The position numbers and the translations under genes are program-made. A stretch of 64,000 bases of DNA, taken from NCBI RefSeq assembly GCF_000006405.1, contig NW_003205427.1, positions 305,214-369,213 on the forward strand, given 5' to 3'. The notes under the pieces are model-generated. The model ran no database searches, was not told where the DNA came from, and saw only the letters and a list, made by a program, of their open reading frames with translations. This document shows, piece by piece, positions 19,771-34,053 of the stretch; the stretch's first letter is position 1; every line of letters begins with the position of its first letter. Source of the DNA: Perkinsus marinus ATCC 50983. Its lineage: Eukaryota; Perkinsozoa; Perkinsida; Perkinsidae.

Positions 19771-21019
19771 TCACGGGACTTAATCCTTCCTCATGGTCAG
19801 GCGTGCGCTAATTGATTCGTTGAAGCATGAAACTGTTAGATTCTCATCCCATGTGAACTCAACCGTTGGACCTGAGATGAGGTGTATATCTCCGTAATCT
19901 GACGAAACATCAATACGAATCGAGCCGTTCTGAACTCCCGTCAAGGGACGAAGGACTCAGGAGACGAGGTCAATGGCCGCAGCCTTAGACCAGAAGAACG
20001 TGATTGTTGTATCGTGTATTGCTCGTTATTAAGGACCGTTTTAATTGACTCATCGATATGTGTATCTTTCAGCATTATTCGCAGTCTTACTTTCCTCTTG
20101 GTCTTGGTCTTAACATACCTACAGTTAATTTCCCTGTGTATGGTTACGTCGATTACCGGTTTCCCGTAACTCTACCCATTTTCTTTCTCATCTAACGAGC
20201 TCTCCTGACGAACCACCGTTGCGATTGGTCTTCCACTCTCCGGGTAAACATCAATCTGAAATAGCTGGATATAGCGGGGCGGTGCCGAGCCCACCTAGAG
20301 TCGGACTAAGATATGGCACGTGTTCGAGTGTTCAGGGATTCGAATTCTGATATTCAGAGTCGATTCCTGAATCAAACCCGGCTGTAGATTGCGGGTTTAC
20401 ACTAGTTCTGCCGTATTCTACCATCGAGTTGTTCCGATAAGCAGCTGCTCGTGATGTTTCATGGGCGGTAGTGCCTGAATGTCTATGGGCTGTCTCATGA
20501 GCACCCAAAGTATTCTTCTGTCAGCACCTACGCTTGCTCACGCTCAAGTTGTTTTCGCTTTGTTGTCTCCTATGGCGCATTGCCAATGGTTGCAACTTCT
20601 AAACACTAATTGGGACCCCACCAACCGGTGATCCTCCGTACCGCTCCTCCTGTGATTAGCTTATCCGGTCACCGACCCCGACACAGGAAGCAGGCGCAAG
20701 AAGCTTAGCCGTCGTCGTTATAGGAGCCTGTCGTATCAGTATATAGTGAACTCACTGAAGAGATCCTTACCGCTTTACACTCTCTGGTTTGAAGAAAAGG
20801 AAACGACCGTCACCATAATCACACATGCGGCTGTTATTTTCGGTCATCATGATGATACTGTATTAATAGAGCCTTCGAAGCATTGCATTTGTCATTCTGT
20901 CGATCTTGAAAACCTCGCCTGCCGAATCCTCTGTATTTTCTGATCACCTTGTCGGGTTGTGCAGGGGTTGAGTTATCGAGATGTGATTTTTGGCTTAGTC
21001 TTATCATCCAAGTACTATA
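19771..21019. other. intergenic
   Basis: No gene recognised. It contains an imperfect hairpin at 20333-20370 (CAGGGATTCGAATTCTGA / TCAGAGTCGATTCCTGA). Confidence 0.5.
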
Positions 21020-21691
21020 ATGCGAAGCGAAGTTGAGCATACTACCAATAGTAGTAGTAGTAGCAGAACGGTAAATAGGAGCCTTCCGTCGAACGCAGCA
21101 GCTGCCCCTAAGGATAGGCCTGGTTACTCCGTCAAGACTGTCATTACGTGTGTTGATAACCGCCGCACTATATCTCGACAAGAGGTAGTAGTCGGTTGTG
21201 GTCACATTTGGCTTGCGAATCGTCCCTGTTAGGTATCAGAGGCCTGGAGAGCTCAGATGTTCGCTGTTCTTGACGGGCTGGAGCCTCGAGATCCGCTCCT
21301 GGTGCCTCTATGGACGGCTATATTTAACGCGATGACGGAGAACAGTCATGCTAGAACACAGGAAACACCAGAGCAGCAAGAACATTCTCATGAAGTAACT
21401 GCTGATATCGACTCGTCATGCTCTTCTCTATCGTTAACGTCCAAGGAGACGATTGAAGGCACACCAATACGAGAAGCCACAGCCTGGGTAAGATCTCGTA
21501 GTAAGGGGCTCGAGTCGTACCGGTTCCCTCAGAAATATCCTTCTGGTCATGGGATCGATAACAGTGCCGAAGGATCATGTTCGCCGTCAGAAGAGGCTCC
21601 TGCGTGTTGCAGTCGACGATCATCTGCGTCTACATCAGCCTCAGCGACCAAGTGTGTATCCTTCGATAACGATGTGACCTTTTTCGAGTAG
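21020..21691 (+). CDS. hypothetical protein with C-terminal VSF motif, 2 exons
   Basis: Exons 21020-21184 and 21233-21691, joined at a phase-0 48-nt intron (CAAGAG|gtagta ... ctgttag|GTATCAG), give 207 aa. The sequence is Ser/Thr-rich and low in complexity. The one helical block spans the junction: SEAWRAQMFAVLDGLEPRDP. It ends KCVSFDNDVTFFE; KCVSF fits the (K/R)VxF-type PP1-docking pattern only loosely. No family recognised. Frame across the junction and the absence of other long frames support it as a real gene. Confidence 0.55.
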
Positions 21692-21992
21692 TTTGTCTGG
21701 TGTGTGTCACCAGTGTAGTTGAAGTAGGGATTCCATAGTTTACTATCAAGGATGCTGTAAAATCGGCGTTCCTTGGTAGTAGTTCTTCACTTTTAGTCTC
21801 TTATGGTTGCGAAGCCGTGGTGGAAAGAGGAACTGTATACGTGCTCGTAGTCGTCGTACTGATCATTACCACTATGGAATTTGTTATTGTGTATTTTCCT
21901 GTCTCGACATCAGTGGTCTGTCTTCGACACTCGTATAATACGGGTGATCTCAGTAAGCGTAAGTGCAGTATCTATGGACACTCACTATTCTC

Positions 21993-22800
21993 AAGTTATA
22001 TACGGTACCACCGAGGCGCTTCCTCTTCTCATGTTCATCGTCACTATGAGTGAATATTCCATATTATCATTCAGTGGCGTTCCACCTCTGCATGAGAGTG
22101 AACCTCTTGCTGTATTATTATAACGTACTATGTGATCTCTCTGCGCATCTGCTAGTCGCATTGCATCTTCGTACTGCCGTTTGCCGAGTTATGATGGACA
22201 ATAATTGGCGATGATATACCCACTACTTCTGAAAATTCGTTTGGGACGTTGAATAGAGCTCTTGAGCGCACATGTCGTTCATATCCTCTTCTTCCTTCCC
22301 TTCGTATTGGCCATATTGTTCTGCACTCCACTTGCTCGTTATTTTCTCGATACTTCTCCTCCGTGTTGTTCGGGAAGCGCACTTGACGAGACCAAGTTGG
22401 TCTGGCGGGTTTTGTTCAGTTGAGCATTCGCACGTACAGTGTAGCATTAGTGATATGATCGTTTAGCGAACACGATCAACAACCTTCACAAGTTTGTCCA
22501 AAAGTCATGGATAGAGAACATTTCTCCTGTTAGAGCCGTTCTCTCTATCTGTGCAATTTTCTTTTCCAATTCTTTCGTACCGCGTTGCCTCGTCAATGGC
22601 CGAAGTTCGGAAGACCGGGGGGAGTACGAAAGCATAGCACAGCAAGTTGCACCAATGAGTTGCTCGAATACCAAAATATGGCCTCGGAAATCATAGCTAT
22701 TATTTCAAGTAGGGAGCATGTTGGGCGTTGCGTAGTGGCTATCTCCAGGAGCTGATCTTCGGCGTGTGACGTGTGCATACAACTTCTTCCCGGAACAAAC
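21993..22800 (-). CDS. possible coiled-coil protein, exons only
   Basis: Several coding-like pieces occur on the minus strand: GTKELEKKIAQIERTALTG near 22550, AQLNKTRQTNLVSSSALPEQ near 22410, and LGKRQYEDAMRLADAQRDHI near 22150. The last continues to a TGA at about 21993. They share a charged helical character, but I could not fix the junctions or the start, so the span is approximate. No family recognised. Confidence 0.3.
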
Positions 22801-24279
22801 AGACCCTGGTCTTGGGGTATCTAATGTGACGCATTCGTGAAAAGTGACGGCTCGAGGCATCGTGGCACTTTTCTCCCGATCCAACCCTTAACCGCGCAAG
22901 ATGGGCTAGGCTGCTGTCATTTCAAATGCCACGCGAGTTGAAATGCTTAGTACAGGTACGATCGTAGAATGCGTTGATGGACAAACAATTCCATGCTTCG
23001 TCCTCTCATGGGAATTCCGTGAGAGGATGAAGCATGGAATTGATGATGATCCCGTCACGAGATCCTCTATCATATCTCAAGACCTCGAATACTCTACCGT
23101 CACAACGGCGTACGGTTTGACCCAGCATGCTGGTGCGTCATGAGGCTTGCAGGTGACCAGATAGTACTCGTACACTCCGAGGCATAAACTCCCGATATTT
23201 CGCGTGGACCATGCGAGCACTCAGCGTAGTCATCAGGGAGATCATAACCACTCCTCTTTGCTCTTCCAAAATGCAATAGTGGCACTAGCGACAAGCTGTA
23301 ACTGCAGAATCAAAGAAGCATCCTTCCTCCACATCCTCCCAGTGACAAGGCATTGACATTGATCATGATCCGTAGCAAAGCAGTTGTACATTCACAAACG
23401 ACAGGCAGGTAGACGATAATACTGGCTTGATAGTAGAGCATGGTTCGATAACTCATGGCAAACGTTCGCCAAAGGAATTAAAGAAGAACCAGGTCAATTT
23501 CACCACCTTCGTATTACTACTAGTTACCCACATATTTGCAATACTGACGTGAAATGTACATGACGAGACTTCAGCCCACCAAATCCATAACATATGAGAT
23601 TTGACTGCTCAAAATGATACACATCCCTAATAAATCCCCGAGGAGCTCACAAGAGAAGTTGCGACACACACTGGCGTCTTCTCATTAATTGATAATCCCC
23701 TTATGGCGAAATTCTGCTATTCATAGAGAAATGCCGACCACCTGCGCAAATGGCAGTATTGATGCACATATGTCATTCCCTGTCTAGTCTCCTGTAACAA
23801 CCCAAGCATGAATATACTTAGCAATGTATCAGGAACAATGACGCTTACTGTATACGCCACACAGACAATAGTGATCATATGTGTTAATGAACTACAGGGC
23901 ATGGAACGGGCTCACCACAGAAGGGCTGGAAGATACGTCACCCACGACAAAAATTCTTCCGCGAACCAATGATAATCACCACGCCAAGAGGATACAGACC
24001 CATGAACCGAGTAATAGCACTAGGGTGCTAACTCAGACATGGTACGATAGTAGTAGAGAAAAGACGTTGGAGGAGGTTTACTATGGAGGGAGGAACTTAA
24101 GGAACACATAGAATAGTGACAATAGGGATCGCCTCGATTGCTAGTAATGTAAACGAGAAGTATAATGGTGAAAATTGAGCAATCATTGGCTATCCTTGAG
24201 AGGCTAAGAGAACGTAAAACAAAGCGTAGTATATTCGATCAATTATCATCAAATAACAGCACATTACAGACACGACCAG
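22801..24279. other. no gene recognised
   Basis: Apart from the hairpin I see only short open frames. A hydrophobic stretch on the minus strand near 23800-23870 (VSVIVPDTLLSIFMLGLL) may be a membrane exon of the gene at 24280, but I cannot join it. Confidence 0.4.
22987..23041. repeat. 55-bp hairpin
   Basis: Inverted repeat with arms AATTCCATGCTTCGTCCTCT / AGAGGATGAAGCATGGAATT (one mismatch), extended by CA/TG, around the self-complementary loop GGAATTCC. It lies in a stretch with no recognised gene (22801-24279). Confidence 0.85.
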
Positions 24280-24813
24280 GAGAGTTACTGAATGGGAATG
24301 CTGAAACCTCGGATATCATCACTCTCCATCTGCTGTAGACTAAGAGGAGCGCTTAGCACACAACGTATAATAATGTACGCTTGGCGCATAAGCGCAGGTT
24401 CGAAGTAGTCGAGAGGAAGCGACAGAGGATCCTGAAAGACAGCAGATGGATCCCTAATCAGTCAGACACGCGCTTACTCTTGAGCGAAGCCATTCATAAC
24501 GTAGTGAGGAACTTTACAGGCGCAAGAATGACTATAACCCTTCGATCAAATCTGAGCCACATAAATCGTGGTACAACGCACCATATTCGACTCACTCACA
24601 TGATACGTCTCTTCCATGCTTCTCATCGAAAACCTCGCCTAGGATGGGTAATGTGGGAAAATATCCAAGATAGCGATACAGCGGCCAGAGCACCTTCTTG
24701 CTGTCGCTGATGAATTTGCTGGTAATATACTGTAACAATTCAAACAAGCATGCGGTCATGAGTCCCATCGGCACGAGCACACACAGAAGTGCCGACAAGT
24801 GGGAGAGACTCAT
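24280..24813 (-). CDS. possible membrane protein, partial model
   Basis: Starts MSLSHLSALLCVLVPMGLMT at 24813, one clear transmembrane segment, and continues FELLQYITSKFISDSKKVLW and PLYRYLGYFPTLPILG. There is a possible donor/acceptor pair around 24640. Further coding-like minus-strand pieces lie at about 24440-24500 and down to 24280 (LPLDYFEPALMRQAYIII ... QQMESDDIRGFSIPIQ then TAA). It begins 29 bp beyond the cyclin stop codon, on the same strand. No family recognised; splice joins are unproven. Confidence 0.4.
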
Positions 24814-24841
24814 GCCGCCAAAATACAGTCCTTGATGCCAA

Positions 24842-25940
24842 TCAAGGTAGCGTCATGGTGATGCTTCGCTCATACATTTGGTACTCCTCAGTAGATACGA
24901 AACATCGCCAATCTGAAGGAACCCAGAGATGCACCACTCAGACGCTACAACAGAACCTGCCTACCAATCATTTTCAGAAGCGTCAACTCCAGTGTGTTGA
25001 GCTCTGCTACTGACACTCCTCCCACCCTCGCATAGAAAGCGTTTGAATAGTAAATGTCATCATGGAACTTAGCTGCTATGGTTAAAGCGGTCAAAACGAG
25101 CCTACGAATAAAAGCATAGCCACGAGAGACGAAGCGACACATCACGCACCTGTGTACGTTCAGAGCGGACACCGCAAACGTATCGTCACGCTTGATAGCT
25201 CTGTCGATATAAATCAGACAGAGAACAAACACTTCATCGCTGCAACCGAAATGCTTCGCCAATCGTCTGATATAATCGCCAATTTCGATACCTGGCAAGC
25301 TCCAGCGTTAAACAACACAACCGCGGTCAAGACTCACCAGGGCGCTTAACGCAATGGAACCGAGTCAGCGGCTCCTTGCCAGAACCAATACCGACCAGAT
25401 GCTGGATGACGATGCTAAAAGCTCTCGGGAGGACACCACGCCCAAGACGCTCCTTTAAAGCAGGAGTAGATCGTTGGGGGACCTCAGGAGCCACAGCTTG
25501 ATGGCGTGCAGTAGTTGATGAAATCTTGTGTTCTTGACTACAGGCCTGCACCTTGTTGCAGGATACTGGAGAAACGTCGCTCACGGCATCCGAGTCGGAA
25601 GCGGTAGTCTGGACACTTGAAAGGCGTCGTGGAGTACCAGTGAGAGACGGAGGGCTTAAAGACGATGCATCTGAGGGACGAGCAAATCGACGAACATGAA
25701 ACGTCAGCACGCATACCCACGAAATCCGAAACGCTTAGATACCCCACACTCACCAGTTGAAGATTCCTCGTCATAATCGTAACAATATTCATGCTTGAGC
25801 ATCGTGCGTTCCCCGTTGCCCGACTTCTTTTCCTCATGAAACGTGTTGCAGCTCAGATTAGAGCTTCCAGCAGCGCAGATATTGTTTGCCGAGTAATTGG
25901 CAACGGTGGTGAAATCGGAGTAGGGAACCATGACGACCAA
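24842..25940 (-). CDS. Pho80/P-U-type cyclin, 5 exons
   Basis: Regulatory subunit for a cyclin-dependent kinase. Exons 25940-25754, 25670-25338, 25291-25150, 25101-24965 and 24912-24842; introns 83, 46, 48 and 52 nt. Every junction keeps frame and the total is 870 nt, giving 289 aa. The first ~120 residues are Ser-rich and probably disordered. The cyclin box follows: GIEIGDYIRRLAKHFGCSDE, CLIYIDRAIK, NVHRLVLTALTIAAKFHDD, YYSNAFYARVGGV, ELNTLELTLLKMIDWR, then FVSTEEYQMYE. The order and spacing are those of Pho80-like cyclins (NxHR, AAKxxDD, ELNxLExxxL). The C-terminal MIDWR...EEY block appears only after the last intron is removed. The kinase partner is not in the window. Confidence 0.9.
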
Positions 25941-27291
25941 TCAGAACAAAATACAACGCCCAAAGCTGCCGCAACAAACTTGGACACGCTTTCCTCATTC
26001 CTTCCGCGATCAACTCCTCTCTGCCATAGCCCAGCTCCCTCTGCCTTTACGCCCCAATTCCCAAGCGAGCCTCTCAAAGTGAAACAAACACAGTCTTTAT
26101 TCGCTTTCGAGACGTATAACACAAAGCTTGTTGCGAACTAAGCTAAACTGAGCCGAACCGTGAGTACTGGAGGAATTCTACTACACTACAGTCGTACAAA
26201 AGCTTAGCAAACATACTGAGATTTACGATTCCTCTTCAAAGTTTCGCAAGCATTTCATGTTGTGAAGCGCTTCAAAACAACGACAAATAAGCCAACTCAT
26301 CAGACCCATTGTTTCCTAAGCTCGAGCGTACACAACCCCGTGTATGTCACACCATCATTATGAACTGGGCACCTCGAGTAACGCGACAAGAGACCATAAT
26401 CGCTACTGATTCACTGACTACCCTATAACTAGTAGCAAGGACAGATAACAACCAGATAAGGAGTTTACTTGACGTGCCAGGGGTATTTATGACATGACAT
26501 AGGAGAACGCCAGGAACTTAGCCACAACACCAATTGTGTTCGCTGTCCCCGTCGCCCTCAGACGTTACCACACCACGAAATACATGCCTCAACCCAGTAA
26601 ATGATCCGCTTCGTCCTACGACAGAGACACCCCACGCACTAACACCACCCTACATCTCAACTAGTAACGTACATTCTCAAGTTATACGCTCCAAGGCGAT
26701 GAATCAAACCTCCTTGCACAGCACGCTTAGGGGACAGACACAAAGCTCAAGAGCGCAAGATACTCTTCACGCCCTACAGAAGCGTGGGGAAAATTCTGAG
26801 AAAATTTTCGAAGATTCTCATTGGTTTCCGAATCTTAGTACTATATGAACTCCTGTGATAAGTGAGACAACTCCTGAGCTCATCTAAGGAAAGCAAACAT
26901 ATATTCCTCCGACACTGCCCCCACAAATTGTGGGCCACAATACTGAACCCAACAATGTCGTCGCGTTCAAACGAGCACCATAGAGCAGCCCTCCTCCTCC
27001 ACTCATGCGAGGAGACGGCGAGCGATGGTCCCTACACGCATGCGGCATGTAGCAACAACACTAACACTCCCGTCTCGACAACATTCGGTGCTCGTTCTTG
27101 CATATACAATATAGTGTTAACAATAAAACTCAAATCAATTATCATCTGTGCCGCCTCGTAAAAAAAGTAGTAATGGACGTTCTCATCAACAAACCTGACA
27201 TGACATACAAAGTACTCCTACACTCCAGCAGCCCCCCAAAAACGACAATCCCATCTACGCCTACTGTCCTCCTCCTCCTCCGCCACCACCA
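25941..27291. other. intergenic with one repeat copy
   Basis: No coding region that I can support. It contains the minus-strand introner-like copy at 26765-26910. Part may be a spliced leader of the cyclin gene. Confidence 0.45.
26765..26910 (-). repeat. introner-like element, copy 6 (diverged)
   Basis: On the minus strand this reads GGAATATATG, GCTTTCCTTAG, GCTCAGGAGTTGTCTCACT, then CGGAAACCAATGAGAATCTT and CAGAATTTTCC. That is the same block order as copies 2-4; the 3' third is too diverged to align by eye. It lies 5' of the cyclin gene, in the same sense. Confidence 0.6.
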
Positions 27292-29942
<2,651 letters not shown>

Positions 29943-30063
29943 TCTAGTAGGGGAAGTATTCGACTTCTCAAAGAGTTACTCAAAGTTGTTCACTGCCAGC
30001 GACCAGCGCATCTTGTCTATCTTGCACGCACTTGCATTTCCTCAACGTGACTCGTTAGTGGTA

Positions 30064-30083
30064 CACAGTGTACCGTACACTGT
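30064..30083. repeat. short inverted repeat
   Basis: ACAGTGTAC-CG-TACACTGT, about 120 bp 5' of the DBP2-like gene. Possible operator or chance palindrome. Confidence 0.5.
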
Positions 30084-30254
30084 TAAAGTACCTCATTTAG
30101 CGCCTCACAGTACGGGCTGTTCCTGGCAGTCCAAGCTACCCCAAATCTAGGGTTAGCCCAAAATACCAGCTAGGGTAGGATGAGGGGCCCCGGGCCCAGC
30201 TTGGGCAGCCCTAGCTGGCATATGCGGAACATCTGGCCGGCGCTCTACGCTCGG

Positions 30255-30335
30255 ATAATCTTGGTGGGGTGGTAGAATCGCTGGTCATCATCCGAAAAGA
30301 CCCTGGTTCGATTGAACATATGGTCATTTCTATGC
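30255..30335 (+). other. tRNA-like sequence (solo or intronic)
   Basis: GGTGGGGTGGTAGAATCGC (D-arm/box-A-like), then 20 nt, then GACCCTGGTTCGATT (box B) and CATATGGTCATTTC. The middle GAAAAGACCC equals that of the UTP4 intron at 16726-16784. The acceptor stem does not pair, so I do not call it a functional tRNA. Confidence 0.5.
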
Positions 30336-30377
30336 ATTTGCTGCCGTGCAGCTGCATACATGTTCAAGAGGACCATA

Positions 30378-31830
30378 TGGGGATAGAAGGTTTCCAGGTG
30401 AGTGTTGGTTATTCACTCTATTTTATCTTTGATGGGGGGATCTAGTCTACAGTGTACACACGGAACTCATCGCACAGTAAACTATGACCAGCCTTATCGG
30501 AAGTCCAACTACTCATCAGTAGCGGGCCATATCGCTTTCGGTCAACACTCGGTTCTCTTTGATAGGACATCCCTCGAACACTGGGTAGGTCATGCTATCT
30601 TGGACGGTATGGTGCTGGTCTTGGGTTGAATATGGACCACCCTAGGACTGAGTCTGGTGTTGATATACGTACGGATGAGGAAGAGGACTGATGGCGTTCA
30701 CGCAGGTAGTACTGGCGGTACGACACGGAATAGCATGGGTGTATGGCTCGATAGGCTTATCTACACTAGCGTCCGTCTTCAGTCTGCATTCCCTCACCCG
30801 TAGGTGCTCTTCTCATTCAGACTGTGATACAGCAAGTGGCCTCCTCTTCGACGCTCTAGTGGAGGGTGGAATTGTAGAATTCCTGTTTGGGAAGTGCTTG
30901 GAGAGTTTCGGCCAGTTTCTCTTTATTCGACGCGGGTGTTGGTAGTAAGGAAGATAGAATTACAGAAGCTCCCAACAGAAACGACCTGGTGGGTCGGTCC
31001 GAGACACTTGAACATGTACATGGACTTTGACGATTATATATTGAATATCACATCTTGTAGTTTTATGCAAGAGTCTTACCTACCATTATTACATGTATAT
31101 ATTCCATTGTTATACACTAAGCACATCTACTTGGTTAAACTAAAATGTTCCACTGCCCGAGAGGGTAAAACTCTAACGTAATGGGTGAAAAGTAAAATTT
31201 GTCGTTTTGACCTAGAGATGCTGCAGTCATTCCCCGTCCCTCTTCAGAAGAGATGCTCGTCTAGTGGGCGCTTGGAGGTCACTGTGATCACCGCGGTACG
31301 ACTAGGAGGGGCGTATAGTCTGCTATAGAAGGATGCGGTGAGTAGATGAGGCTTTCACAATAGACATCTTGTGCATGGTCAGGAGCCAGGTAATAGTCCC
31401 GTGTCACCACTAGAGGTTTGATCATGGTTTACGTGATTATGGAGGCACTGGGCTGACCAGCGGGTACAGGCTCACTTGGTAATCAGTGATGATAAACCAA
31501 TGGCAGTGGCATTTGCACAGGTGGCAATAGCAGCAGTTCAATTCGGTTGAAGGAGGAGGAGGTACTCTTCCCCATGTCGGGATCGGGCCCTGAAGATAAT
31601 AGGGCATGGGAAATACTTATGTCTTATGTAGTAAACCTCAGAGTAAGACGGATGTTCGTGGGTACTTGTGATTCTCACTGTATGGCATGCTGCTGCTTGT
31701 TATCACACGCCCATCACGTAGTTAGTTGTCCGAGACATTTTTCTGAGTGTTCTGAGGCGTTATGTTGGGCGTTTGGTATGTTGGTGTTTATAGTTATTCT
31801 TGGACCAGCCCTTCTACTAATACAAGAGTG
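30378..31830 (+). CDS. hypothetical, exons uncertain
   Basis: Coding-like pieces on the plus strand: start MGIEGFQ before a GTGAGT donor at 30378-30400, YDQPYRKSNYSSVAGHIAFG at 30490, SGLLFDALVEGGIVEFLFGK near 30840, and VISDDKPMAVAFAQVAIAAV near 31480. The junctions do not resolve to a single frame by eye, and nothing matches a family I know. It may be one gene or two. Confidence 0.25.
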
Positions 31831-31831
31831 A

Positions 31832-33088
31832 ATGATGGACCATTCGGTGCCACAGCCGTCGCCGGTAGTCGCCGATTCTGATAGCAACATGAAGGGTCAA
31901 GGACAGAATGGGGATGATAGTAGCCTTCCTGGTCCTGTGGGGGGTGAGGCTGTATTAGAAGGAGTCGCTGATATGAACAGACGGCCGTCTACGGTGAGAC
32001 TATTACTCAAGAACTCGGTGGTCCACTTTGAGGAGGAGACTGAAGGGGCGCCCCCTAGCCTACAGGAGATGTGTAGACAGCGGAGTCAAAGTGATATGAC
32101 CGCGAACAAGACAGATGCCTCCGTTCTGATAGGGAAATATGATCCGGTTACACAAGAACTGCAATATGTTGATCCATATAGGATTGATGATGATGATGAC
32201 GGGTCGAACCCTGGTCCCTTCCCGTCCTACCCACCTCAATCGTCTTCGGTGCGACAGCATCAACCGGGGCTTGAGGGTATAGAAGAGATTAATGACTACG
32301 ATGAAGATGAGGAGGGCCTATTGGGGTCATGTCCCTCATCCCAACCGGCTTCCGCCAGGGTATTTGCTCATTTAGACGGCTTATTGGCGACTCCACCTCT
32401 CGGGCCGGCTCAAGAGATTCCTCCCGCTGTCACCACCTCACTGTCACCCTTCACTTCACACAACCGGGTAGACTCACCTCGACAACAACACGAAGAGCTC
32501 CAGACCGCACAGAAAGCTGCGGACGGGCATCATCCCTCGACTGGTGTGAGAAAGGGTGGTGGCCTGACGAGATACAATAGAGAATCTCAGGCTCAGGATG
32601 GCGGTTCTAATACGACTATTATGTTCCGCAACATCCCTAATAGATTCTCACCTGAGGGCCTGCGTGAAGTTATCCGGGACAAGGGCTTCGCCACGAGCAT
32701 GGATTTTTTCTATATGCCTATGGACTTTCAGAATCAGTGTAACCTTGGATACGCTTTCATCAACTTTGTCAATGTGGACGAGCTCGACAGGTTTACTCAA
32801 GAATTTCACGGTCAGAAATTACCCCTATATAAATCGCACAAGGTTTGCGAAGTGTGCCCGGCCAGAGTGCAGGGCTTGAAGGCCAATGTTGATCATTTCC
32901 GTAAGTCTGCGGCGCGCGGTTCGATCCCCGATGAGTACAAACCGGTGTGCTTCCGTAACGGTGAAATGGTACCCTTTCCCCCATCCGAGAGGCCCTTCCA
33001 CCGCAGTGGTAATGGTGAAGATCACAGAAGGTCGTCCAAGAGCTCCGCACATAGTGGCAAGTTCGGCGGGTTGCGTGGCGATTCTTAG
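31832..33088 (+). CDS. Mei2-like protein with C-terminal RRM
   Basis: 418 aa, single exon. The first ~240 residues are low-complexity with an acidic patch (IDDDDDGSNPGP) and no domain. From about residue 255 comes the Mei2-type C-terminal RRM: TTIMFRNIPNRFSPEGL (RNP2), GFATSMDFFYMPMDF, NLGYAFINFVNVDEL (RNP1-like) and KVCEVCPARVQGLKANVDHF, followed by the typical tail (Y-KPVCF--GE-VPFPP). In yeasts and plants Mei2 proteins control meiosis and development through RNA binding; the role here is inferred. Start Met at 31832 or 31835. Absence of introns is unusual in this window. Confidence 0.88.
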   Translation: MMDHSVPQPSPVVADSDSNMKGQGQNGDDSSLPGPVGGEAVLEGVADMNRRPSTVRLLLKNSVVHFEEETEGAPPSLQEMCRQRSQSDMTANKTDASVLIGKYDPVTQELQYVDPYRIDDDDDGSNPGPFPSYPPQSSSVRQHQPGLEGIEEINDYDEDEEGLLGSCPSSQPASARVFAHLDGLLATPPLGPAQEIPPAVTTSLSPFTSHNRVDSPRQQHEELQTAQKAADGHHPSTGVRKGGGLTRYNRESQAQDGGSNTTIMFRNIPNRFSPEGLREVIRDKGFATSMDFFYMPMDFQNQCNLGYAFINFVNVDELDRFTQEFHGQKLPLYKSHKVCEVCPARVQGLKANVDHFRKSAARGSIPDEYKPVCFRNGEMVPFPPSERPFHRSGNGEDHRRSSKSSAHSGKFGGLRGDS

Positions 33089-34053
33089 ATGAGTAGAAGA
33101 GTGTTGCTAGTGGTTTTATGAACGGGTAAATGTATTATAACACTACCCGTAGGCGTTTATTCGAAAATATGTACCATACTATATCGCAATTCAGTGTTGT
33201 CCCTGGCGTCATCTTTATCACCATTGGCGGTATTCTCATTGATCATGGGTGAGAGACATCGGTCCTGCAACTACTACCACTACCATTGCTGCTATCGTTG
33301 GGTATCACTAGAATTATACACATTCTTGTCACTGTCAGAGTTGATTTGTTGTCGTTCTGTATCTAGTCTCAAGTTTTTATGCTGCTACTACCATTACTCC
33401 TACCACTACTACTACCATTACTCCTACCACTACTACTACTACCAGCTCCGACTTACTGTTGGCTTATTACGGGTGTACATCACACGGCTATGTGCTATTG
33501 AGCACAAGTTGAGATTAAACAGTGTTGTTGTATGTTGAAGATGTGCTAACCGACAGTTCCTGCGATAGATGTTGTTATTATTCATTCTGTCACTTTCCAC
33601 TATTGCTTTTGGTCGATATCGGGAAGAAAACAGTGTAGGTTGTCAAACTATATCACACTTGATTCAAGTATACGTGCCCAGCCTCGAGATGGTGATGCTC
33701 TTCTCTGCCTGCCAGTGTTTATGCTAATAATGATGATATTGTTGGCAGACTATGGGAGACGGAAGCGTTGATTCATTAGAGGCGGGCTAGATTGTTTCCA
33801 TAGTAGCCTTCACTCAATCATCAATGCAGTGTGTTTGTCTTGTCAATTTGCGGAACAGAGGTGTCGCTGATGGTTTTACTGGCCTTTTTTGAACGCTCGC
33901 TAGAGAGTGCGTTGGGTCGATCATCATCATCATCGTCATTTTGAAAAAGTGATGTGCTACTTGCTTTGCTCGCAGTAGATTTCAGTAGGGCCTCAGTCGT
34001 AGAATCGAATTAGTAGTAATGTGTTTTGCTGAAGTTGACTCGTGTATGATACA
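33089..34053. other. intergenic with ACT/TAC repeat
   Basis: Holds a 24-bp unit (ACTACTACCATTACTCCTAC then CACT) in two tandem copies plus ACT triplets at 33381-33444. There is also an ATC run near 33920. No gene seen. Confidence 0.55.

Noticed and set aside
30255-30335. Functional tRNA gene
   Set aside because: Box A and B are present but the acceptor stem does not pair.
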